A DNA stretch of 64,000 nucleotides from an uncultured Lactococcus sp. (GTDB lineage: Bacteria; Bacillota; Bacilli; Lactobacillales; Streptococcaceae): positions 62,001 through 126,000 of the forward strand of contig NZ_CAKPUG010000004.1 in NCBI RefSeq assembly GCF_934191625.1. The letters are read 5' to 3'. Shown here piece by piece: positions 57,935 to 64,000 of this stretch; the stretch's first letter is position 1; the number at the start of each line of letters is the position of its first letter. A program made the position numbers and the translations under genes. The notes beneath the pieces were generated by a model, which made no database searches, was not told the DNA's origin, and worked only from the letters and a program-made list of their open reading frames with translations.

Positions 57935-58797
57935 AAAAGATAACTGTTTTAGGTTCCTGTGCTGTGGATTTAGTCGTGAGTAGTCCCAAACGCCCTTCTG
58001 TGGGAGAAACAATCATTGGCGATTATTTTGAGATGTTTGCGGGAGGAAAAGGAGCAAATCAAGCAGTCGCAGCAGCCAGATTAGGTGCAGATGTCACTTT
58101 TTTAGGGTGTGTTGGCCAAGACGACTTTGGTGATTTCATTCTGGATAATTTTAAGAAGAATAACGTAAATACTACTCACGTAAAAAAGATAAATGGTGTC
58201 TCAAGTGGGGTTGCGCACATTGTCTTATCTGAGGGAGATAACAGTATTATTGTTATTAAAGGTGCCAATGACCATGTCACTAGAGAGTATGTTCAAGAAA
58301 ATATAGAAGTGATTGAAGAAGCAGATATAGTTCTGGTTCAGCAAGAGATAGCAGAAGAGGCTGTTTTAGCACTGGCGGAAATTTGTAGAGAAAGTGGAGT
58401 TCCATTTATTTTAAACCCAGCACCTGCAAGAGCATTGCCCAAAGAAATACATGAAGCAGCAATGCTCATTACACCGAATGAACATGAAGTGAAAGCCATC
58501 TTCCCATCAACAGATACATCAGAAGTTCTAAGAAACTATTCAGGAAAACTTTTGATAACTGAAGGTATAAAAGGAGCGCGTTATCATGATGGAATTCAGG
58601 AATGCATTATTCCAGCTTATCAGGTGCAAGCGGTAGATACTACAGGAGCTGGAGACACATTTAATGGTGCATTGGCAGTGGCTCTAGCTGATGGAAAAGA
58701 ACTTGTATCCAGTATTGATTTTGCAAACAGAGTAGCCTCCATTTCAGTAATTGAATTAGGGGCCCAAGCAGGTATGCCTTACTTGGAAAACTTATAA
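57931..58797 (+). CDS. rbsK: Ribokinase (PfkB family)
   Basis: A 288-residue sugar kinase. FAGGKGANQAVAAARLG near the start and DTTGAGDTFNGALAV near the end are the two PfkB signatures; the last has the catalytic Asp. It phosphorylates ribose freed by the nucleoside hydrolase. ATGA overlap with the previous gene. Last gene of the operon. Confidence 0.92.
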   Translation: MKKITVLGSCAVDLVVSSPKRPSVGETIIGDYFEMFAGGKGANQAVAAARLGADVTFLGCVGQDDFGDFILDNFKKNNVNTTHVKKINGVSSGVAHIVLSEGDNSIIVIKGANDHVTREYVQENIEVIEEADIVLVQQEIAEEAVLALAEICRESGVPFILNPAPARALPKEIHEAAMLITPNEHEVKAIFPSTDTSEVLRNYSGKLLITEGIKGARYHDGIQECIIPAYQVQAVDTTGAGDTFNGALAVALADGKELVSSIDFANRVASISVIELGAQAGMPYLENL

Positions 58798-58807
58798 TAC
58801 TAAAAAT

Positions 58808-58842
58808 AAAGGGCTGTAGTATTACTACAGCCCTTTATTTTT
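58808..58842. terminator. Bidirectional terminator between ribokinase and Crp-type genes
   Basis: A 13-bp perfect stem AAAGGGCTGTAGT/ACTACAGCCCTTT with loop ATT and T run. Confidence 0.9.
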
Positions 58843-59530
58843 TGATCTCCTCTTGCATGCGCTCAACCTGTTGGTTATTAAAGTAAATTTTTTTCTTGAT
58901 AACATTAATTTCATTATTGACTTTGAGCTTTTGTATAGCTCTCCCTACCGTTCTTGTACTCACACCTATTTGGCTAGCAATATCGGCATAACTGGTTTCA
59001 ACTTGGTAGTGATTTTGTTTTGTTTCAAAACTTTTTTGATTGAAATAATCAATAAAAAATAATCGAAGACGATCAATTCCCTGATAATAGTAGTTAATGC
59101 CTTCTTTTTTAGAACTTTGGTAGAGGTCAATTGCCAATAAAAAGCTTGATTTTCGTAAAAGTGTCAGATTGTTCATCAAAAGCTCATAAATAATTGCAGA
59201 ATCAACACGAACAAGATGAACCTCGGTAATACATCTGATGCTTGCAACATACATCTCTTTACGGCTCAAAATTTCCAAGAGACCAATATTTCCATTGGTT
59301 TTATCAACTCTAAAATAGTTGTATTCATTACCATCCTCAAAAGAGCGTTGACCAACAGCTAGGCCATTAATAATAAAATAGATTGCATCGGGGAAATCAC
59401 CTTTTTCGATAATAGTACTACCAGCTTCAAAGACCATAGGACATCCGTGTTCTTTGATAAGCTCTTTCACATCAGAGTAATTCAGAGGTTCTCTGACTTC
59501 ATATTTTTTCCAAACATTTTTTAAATTCAA
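58835..59530 (-). CDS. Crp/Fnr-family transcription regulator
   Basis: A 231-residue protein: cNMP-binding-like jelly roll (about 20-140: EAGSTIIEKGDFPDAIYFII) and Crp-type helix-turn-helix (SYADIASQIGVSTRTVGRAI). No cysteines for an Fe-S cluster at the N-terminus. Convergent with the nucleoside operon, so it may be its regulator, perhaps ArcR-like. Confidence 0.82.
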   Translation of the reverse strand: MNLKNVWKKYEVREPLNYSDVKELIKEHGCPMVFEAGSTIIEKGDFPDAIYFIINGLAVGQRSFEDGNEYNYFRVDKTNGNIGLLEILSRKEMYVASIRCITEVHLVRVDSAIIYELLMNNLTLLRKSSFLLAIDLYQSSKKEGINYYYQGIDRLRLFFIDYFNQKSFETKQNHYQVETSYADIASQIGVSTRTVGRAIQKLKVNNEINVIKKKIYFNNQQVERMQEEIKK

Positions 59531-59640
59531 GAGAGTACTCCTTGATTACGTGTAGTAAGGGTTTTGATAAAGCAACTTCTTTATTTTATTATATCGAATT
59601 TGCTTTGCTTGATAAAATACTTTTCCAATATATGAGAAGG

Positions 59641-59817
59641 TTAATCCGCATGCTCTGATTGTACTGATTTATTCTTTTCCTTTAATTCCTCTTTCTCACG
59701 CAGCTTCCGCTGTGCTTCAGTAAGTTCTCCAGTGGCAAAAGCACCCCATTTCATCATGCCTCTGTCATGGTAGTTACGGATGGATTCATAAGGGCTATAT
59801 GAGCGATCAACTGTCAT
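59641..59817 (-). CDS. YolD-like protein (copy 3, beside UvrX)
   Basis: A 58-residue protein, RSYSPYESIRNYHDRGMMKW and AFATGELTEA as in copy 1. ATG at 59817 follows AGGAGGAG and overlaps the uvrX end by 11 bases. This is the standard UvrX-YolD order. Confidence 0.85.
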   Translation of the reverse strand: MTVDRSYSPYESIRNYHDRGMMKWGAFATGELTEAQRKLREKEELKEKNKSVQSEHAD

Positions 59818-61258
59818 TTTTTTCTCCTCCTGCGGCTGCATGGCCGCCAATCATTTTGCTTCTTTCTAAAACTCTAGAGCCAGCTGTCAAAACGCTGGCT
59901 TTTTGAATAGCTGTAAAGTCAAATTTATCACGTATTTCATCGATGGCATTTTGTAGAGCTTCCTGTTTTTGATGAGTGATGGTCTTAGATTCATTAGGGA
60001 GCATTGTTTCAAAAAGATTAAGTTGCTTGATATTTTCGCTCGATAAATCAAAACCGCCGATACCGATTTCTCTTACAATTTCACCATGATATTTTTCTCT
60101 AAAGAGGCGCAAAAACTCGGCTTGAATTTCCGATGTACTTTGAGTGGGTTCAATTTTACTAGCTATTTTGATCGAAGAAGCATACTCTTTGTAGGAAGGT
60201 TTGACATAGAGCGAGAGCCCGCCCGCGAGTTTTTTGCCTTTTCGGAGGCGAATTGCAAGATGCTCAGCCATTTCCTTAATCACCAGCTCAATTTCATATT
60301 GCTGTACATAGTCGCGTGGCAAAATCTGACTGTTGCTGTAACTTTCTGATTTTTTATGGTGCTTTTCGCGGACATTGGTTTCATCAACACCATGTGCATG
60401 AAAAAATTGTTGTAGACCAACGATTCCCATTTTTCGTTTAATTCGATCAGGGTTCGCATGGGCTAGATCCTTGATAGAATAAATACCTAAATTATTGAAT
60501 CTTTTCTCTGTCCGTCTCCCGATTCCCCAAAAATCAGTCATCTTTTGAAGTGTCCAAAGCTTCTCAGGGACGTCCTCATAGCGAATGAGCGCCCGCATAG
60601 TTGCACTGTGCTTGGCATAATTGTCCATCGCCAACTTGGCCAGCAAAGGGTTATCTCCCATTCCAACGGTTACAAACAGTCCCATTTGTTCAAGAACTTT
60701 TTGCTGTAAATCTTGGGCTAACATATCCATTTGTTCATATTTATCTTTGACCTCAGGATAGAAAAGATTCAAGGATTCTGTAACATCAAGGAAGGACTCG
60801 TCAATAGAATAAGAGTGAATTTCTTCAGAAGAAGTATAGTTGGTCAAAAGCTGCTGCATCTCGATATTCTTATCAATATAAAGAGCCATCTGTGGGGGAA
60901 CAATATGTGTGCGTCTAGCCCAACTTTCGATAAAAGCGACATATTGCAAGGGAGGTTCCGTGCGTTGCCCATAAATGTTAGTATGTTTGGCATACCAACG
61001 CCGGTAATTGAATCTCCGGTTTTCCAGTAAAAAAGGTAAATCAGCAGCACGACTGACGTTAGATTTTCCAAAAACCTCTTTAAATTTTGGACTTGAAGCT
61101 AAGATTAGACCATAGGAATGATCTGAGCGGCTCATGACACAAAGAGAAGTCTCCAAAGGATGAAGCCCTCTCTCCACACATTCGATTGAGGCATAATTCG
61201 ATTTTACATCTTCAAAAAAAATTGCACGCCGTGGTTCATGCGTATAGTCAATAAACAT
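59807..61258 (-). CDS. uvrX: Y-family DNA polymerase (UvrX/UmuC-like)
   Basis: A 483-residue translesion polymerase. IFFEDVKSNYASIE begins the palm with FxDxxSFYASxE-like residues (the first Asp is in EDV), YSIDESFLDV carries the second catalytic pair, and NFWGIG-like FWGIGRRTEKRFNNLG is the helix-hairpin-helix. The little-finger domain follows. It copies past damaged bases and probably raises mutation rates. Operator 61277-61297 just upstream suggests damage control. Confidence 0.9.
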   Translation of the reverse strand: MFIDYTHEPRRAIFFEDVKSNYASIECVERGLHPLETSLCVMSRSDHSYGLILASSPKFKEVFGKSNVSRAADLPFLLENRRFNYRRWYAKHTNIYGQRTEPPLQYVAFIESWARRTHIVPPQMALYIDKNIEMQQLLTNYTSSEEIHSYSIDESFLDVTESLNLFYPEVKDKYEQMDMLAQDLQQKVLEQMGLFVTVGMGDNPLLAKLAMDNYAKHSATMRALIRYEDVPEKLWTLQKMTDFWGIGRRTEKRFNNLGIYSIKDLAHANPDRIKRKMGIVGLQQFFHAHGVDETNVREKHHKKSESYSNSQILPRDYVQQYEIELVIKEMAEHLAIRLRKGKKLAGGLSLYVKPSYKEYASSIKIASKIEPTQSTSEIQAEFLRLFREKYHGEIVREIGIGGFDLSSENIKQLNLFETMLPNESKTITHQKQEALQNAIDEIRDKFDFTAIQKASVLTAGSRVLERSKMIGGHAAAGGEKNDS

Positions 61259-61276
61259 ATTATACCTCTTTTAACA

Positions 61277-61297
61277 AATATTGATTTATTCAATATT
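61277..61297 (-). promoter_or_regulatory. Operator of uvrX shared with the YolD-like genes
   Basis: AATATTGA-TTTAT-TCAATATT, a perfect 8-bp inverted repeat, identical in its central 21 bases to the operator at 31904-31932. It lies at the -10/start region. Confidence 0.7.
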
Positions 61298-61483
61298 ATA
61301 TACCTAAAAAAGAAAGAAAACAAAGAAAAATAATTGTTGATTCAATATTTATTCTTTATGTAATCTAAATGATGCTTTATAAAAAAATGTAACACAAAAA
61401 ACATGGGTGTCTCAAATTATTAGTAAAAATAGAAAAGGGGATGCTATAATATAAGTAATGAAATTGTAACATAAGGAGGAGTT

Positions 61484-61975
61484 ATGAAAGTTTTACTCAA
61501 TCAAAAAAAGCCCCTATACTGGAATAAGGTAAAGAAAGCTTCAGTGGTTGGTATGACCACTTTGCTGGTTGTCGCTAAAGGAACAGCGCCTGCCGTTGCC
61601 CATACTGTGCGCGCTCGCTTCTGTGGTTCAGAGCTTGCTATTGGGCAAATCCATGAAGTACCAGAACAAGATGTATTGATGGATCACTTTGTCGGGCAGG
61701 AAGACGGAACGCAAACTCCAATGACTTCTGAGAAGTACGAGAACAAGATTGTAACAGAAGAAGGTTATATACCGATTGTGCCATTAGCGGAAACTCAGGA
61801 AGACGCACCGGCACGCCTCAAAGGTCCGCTACAAAATCCTGCTTACTATATGAAAGAAACAGTTGAACATTTTACAGAAAGACCTTGGAATATCGTGACA
61901 AAGACCACACTTGCTACAGGTGTATTGTTGGCAGTAACCAGTGGAATTGTCTTGAAAAACATTTTGAAGAAATAA
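61484..61975 (+). CDS. Unknown membrane-spanning protein
   Basis: A 163-residue protein with a hydrophobic segment near residues 20-40 (ASVVGMTTLLVVAKGTAPAV) and another at the end (TLATGVLLAVTSGIVLKNIL). The acidic middle likely faces outside. No family recognised. AAGGAGGAGTT precedes ATG. Strong terminator after it. Confidence 0.6.
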   Translation: MKVLLNQKKPLYWNKVKKASVVGMTTLLVVAKGTAPAVAHTVRARFCGSELAIGQIHEVPEQDVLMDHFVGQEDGTQTPMTSEKYENKIVTEEGYIPIVPLAETQEDAPARLKGPLQNPAYYMKETVEHFTERPWNIVTKTTLATGVLLAVTSGIVLKNILKK

Positions 61976-61976
61976 A

Positions 61977-62012
61977 AAAGAAGAACTACTTCTAAAGTGG
62001 TTCTTCTTTGTA
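61977..62012 (+). terminator. Intrinsic terminator
   Basis: AAGAAGAACTACTT and AAGTGGTTCTTCTT pair (one wobble) and T run. Confidence 0.8.
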
Positions 62013-62133
62013 TAAATAAAGTTTTCTCTAAATTAAAAAGTATAATTATTGGCAAGACGAAATGACATAGAGTACAATTATTAGTAGAGGTTAAATTAAT
62101 AATGCAAATGAATTAAAAATTAGGAGGGATTTC

Positions 62134-63273
62134 ATGGAAAAAGAAGAAAAAGTTAAAATTTTACAAGATTTGATAAAAATTAAATCGATTAACGGAAATG
62201 AAGAAGAAGTCGCTGTTTATTTACAAAACTTATTGAAAAATCATGGAATTGACTCCAAATTAATTCAATATGCCGAAGGGCGCAGCAGTTTAGTAGCCGA
62301 AATTAAGAGTGGCTCAAGTAGACGAGTTTTGGGGCTGACAGGTCACATGGATGTTGTCGACGTTGGTAATGAATCCCTTTGGACTTATCCGCCATTTTCC
62401 GCAACTATTGACGGTGATAAATTATATGGGCGCGGTTCAACAGATATGAAATCAGGTCTTGCAGCCATCACGATTGCAATGATTGAATTAAAAGAAGCTG
62501 AGACAAAATTTGATGGAATCATCCGTTTACTGGCTACGGTAGGAGAGGAAGTTGGTGAACTTGGTGGACGTCAGCTTACAGAACTCGGTTATGCGGATGA
62601 TTTAACCGGTTTAATTATTGCTGAGCCGACCAATTATAACTTGGTCTACACGCATATGGGATCGATTAACTATTCTGTAGTTTCAGCAGGTAAAGCTGCG
62701 CATAGTTCACAACCTCAAGAAGGTTTTAATGCAATTAATCATTTAAACGAATTTATTACTGCCATCAATGCTGAAATGGATAAAATTGCTGAAGAATACC
62801 CTGATGCAGAATTGGGAACGACTATCCATAATGTGACTGTTATCCGAGGTGGTGATCAGGTGAATGCCATTCCGGGAGAAGCCAGTCTTGAAGGAAATAT
62901 CCGAAGTGTGCCCACCTATGCCAACGATAAGATTAAAGCCAAACTTCAAGAAGTAGTTGATAAAGTGAACGAAGATAGTGATTATAAACTTACATTAACG
63001 ATTGACGAAGATAAAGTGGCAGTGCAGTCCGATAAGGATTCAATTTTAATCCAAACTATTCAAAGTGAGTTTGAGACACCTCTACCAGTTATTGGCATCG
63101 CAGGAACTACTGATGCTGCTGAGTTTGTGCAAGCAAAAAATAAATTTGACTTTGTCGTCTTTGGTCCAGGAGTAAGTAACCTCCCTCATCAAGTTAATGA
63201 GTATGTTGAAATTTCAAATTACTTAGACATGATTGATACATACCAGAATATTGCTAAAAAATATCTAGATTAA
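62134..63273 (+). CDS. M20-family metallopeptidase (ArgE/DapE/ACY1-like)
   Basis: A 379-residue zinc hydrolase. TGHMDVVDVG (metal His and Asp), GRGSTDMKSGLAA (bridging Asp), TVGEEVGELGG (catalytic Glu) and a dimerisation domain in the middle are normal. The substrate is uncertain among succinyl-diaminopimelate, acetyl-amino acids and dipeptides. AGGAGG precedes ATG. Confidence 0.88.
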   Translation: MEKEEKVKILQDLIKIKSINGNEEEVAVYLQNLLKNHGIDSKLIQYAEGRSSLVAEIKSGSSRRVLGLTGHMDVVDVGNESLWTYPPFSATIDGDKLYGRGSTDMKSGLAAITIAMIELKEAETKFDGIIRLLATVGEEVGELGGRQLTELGYADDLTGLIIAEPTNYNLVYTHMGSINYSVVSAGKAAHSSQPQEGFNAINHLNEFITAINAEMDKIAEEYPDAELGTTIHNVTVIRGGDQVNAIPGEASLEGNIRSVPTYANDKIKAKLQEVVDKVNEDSDYKLTLTIDEDKVAVQSDKDSILIQTIQSEFETPLPVIGIAGTTDAAEFVQAKNKFDFVVFGPGVSNLPHQVNEYVEISNYLDMIDTYQNIAKKYLD

Positions 63274-63294
63274 AATAATTTAGAGTGGAGAAAA

Positions 63295-63318
63295 TCAAGC
63301 AGTTGCTTGGTTTTTTTG
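63295..63318 (+). terminator. Intrinsic terminator
   Basis: CAAGCA-GT-TGCTTG stem followed by seven T. Confidence 0.75.
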
Positions 63319-63428
63319 TATGTAAATGAGTAATTGATGCAGAACGACATTATCAATATAAGAATAAACTTTGTGAAGAAAATATCATTTCGTTTTGAAA
63401 CATAAAAGAAACAATGTAAAATATAAGT

Positions 63429-63442
63429 TGTAAACGCTTATA
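63429..63442 (+). promoter_or_regulatory. Possible cre site before the reductase gene
   Basis: TGTAAACGCTTATA matches the CcpA cre consensus (WGWAARCGYTWWMA) at all but one position, 30 bases upstream of the start. Carbon-catabolite control is inferred. Confidence 0.5.
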
Positions 63443-63471
63443 AAATATAAACAAAAAGAAAGTTGGAAAAA

Positions 63472-64000
63472 ATGAAAATTGCAATTGCAGGTGCTGGTGC
63501 TATGGGAAGCCGTTTTGGCTATATGCTTTCTCGGTCTGGACAAGATGTTATCTTGATTGATCCATGGAAAGACCACGTGGAAGCTGTTCAAGAAAGTGGA
63601 TTACAGATTAACATGAACGGGGAACATCTTGTTTCAAAAATTCCTATGTATCTGCCTTCAGAGGTAGTAGATAAGAATTTGGAAGTTGACTTAATTATTT
63701 TGTTCACGAAAGCCATGCAGTTGGACACAATGCTGCAGTCTATCCAGTCTGTAATATCTGCTAATACCAAAGTTCTATGTCTCCTTAATGGTATTGGGCA
63801 TGAAGATATTGTCGAAAAGTATGTTGCTAAAGAAAATATTCTCCTTGGAAATACTATGTGGACCGCAGGTATGGAAGGACCAGGCAAAATCAAATTATTT
63901 GGTCAAGGCACTGTCGATTTACAAAATATTCATCCTGCTGGAAGAGAGGGCGCAGAAGAAGTCGTTACTGTCTTAAATAAAGCAGGGCTAAATGCAACAT
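63472..64000 (+). CDS. Ketopantoate reductase (PanE/ApbA family), 3' end outside the window
   Basis: The first 176 residues of an NADPH-dependent 2-dehydropantoate 2-reductase-type enzyme: GAGAMGSRFGYML (Rossmann), VLCLLNGIGHED and NTMWTAGMEGPGKIKL are family motifs. In lactococci panE-like enzymes also reduce 2-oxo acids such as 2-oxoisocaproate, so the pantothenate role is not certain. Start ATG at 63472, weak AAAGTTGGAAAA ribosome binding site. Confidence 0.88.
   Translation, partial: MKIAIAGAGAMGSRFGYMLSRSGQDVILIDPWKDHVEAVQESGLQINMNGEHLVSKIPMYLPSEVVDKNLEVDLIILFTKAMQLDTMLQSIQSVISANTKVLCLLNGIGHEDIVEKYVAKENILLGNTMWTAGMEGPGKIKLFGQGTVDLQNIHPAGREGAEEVVTVLNKAGLNAT

Noticed and set aside
61846..62055. 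Leftward 69-residue frame over the terminator
   Set aside because: Runs through a strong terminator hairpin and mirrors the 61484 gene.

Overview
The window looks like a low-GC lactic acid bacterium, most probably a Lactococcus of the L. garvieae kind. The lactococcal style of the prophage genes, an r1t-type holin, AGGAGG ribosome binding sites, near-consensus sigma-A promoters, the ppdK/PDRP/CcpN-like cluster and UvrX with a YolD-like partner all point that way. The species is an inference, because no marker gene lies in the window.

Bases 1 to about 34.9 kb are a siphovirus-type prophage whose left end lies outside the window. The order is: a XerC-like recombinase (379-1200); replication genes (replisome organiser with a repeat-rich candidate origin, helicase loader); small early genes with a second full-length tyrosine recombinase (4710-5663); a late regulator of the ArpU kind; a tRNA-Lys-like gene; HNH nuclease; terminase, portal, ClpP-like protease and capsid; a glycosyltransferase-like gene; connectors; tail tube, frameshifted chaperones, tape measure, Dit, Tal; holin and endolysin. 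Capsid and tail-tube proteins end in the same Thr-rich tail, and the only glycosyltransferase-like gene lies beside the capsid gene. This suggests a virion O-glycosylation system.

Between the lysin and the right end (30.0-34.7 kb) is a cargo and defence block. It holds a 208-residue unknown, a SieB-like superinfection exclusion protein, a YolD-like gene under a perfect palindrome, two related membrane peptides, repeated small-RNA candidates, and a complete retron. The retron has a promoter, an msr-msd RNA with a UUU-loop hairpin and a1/a2 arms, and a reverse transcriptase fused to a TOPRIM domain. It is the most striking system in the window.

A short sequence resembling a tmRNA 3' end occurs at 34871 and again at 36198. 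Between the copies lie an integrase fragment, a YxeA-like gene and a second YolD-like gene, so a remnant of an older element seems to sit in tandem with the prophage. From 36.2 to 45.6 kb is a variable region with paralogue pairs (YxeA-like proteins, lipoproteins, 52-residue proteins with a conserved leader), an ion channel, a truncated repressor, a membrane glycosyltransferase and a cation efflux pump.

From 45.8 kb on the content looks like host chromosome: two universal stress proteins; pyruvate phosphate dikinase divergent from a CcpN-like repressor and the PPDK regulatory kinase/phosphotransferase; PsiE; a VOC protein; an ECF transporter operon (S, T, A, A) with a nucleoside hydrolase and a ribokinase, followed by a convergent Crp/Fnr regulator; the UvrX/YolD pair; an M20 peptidase; and the start of a ketopantoate reductase that runs off the end.
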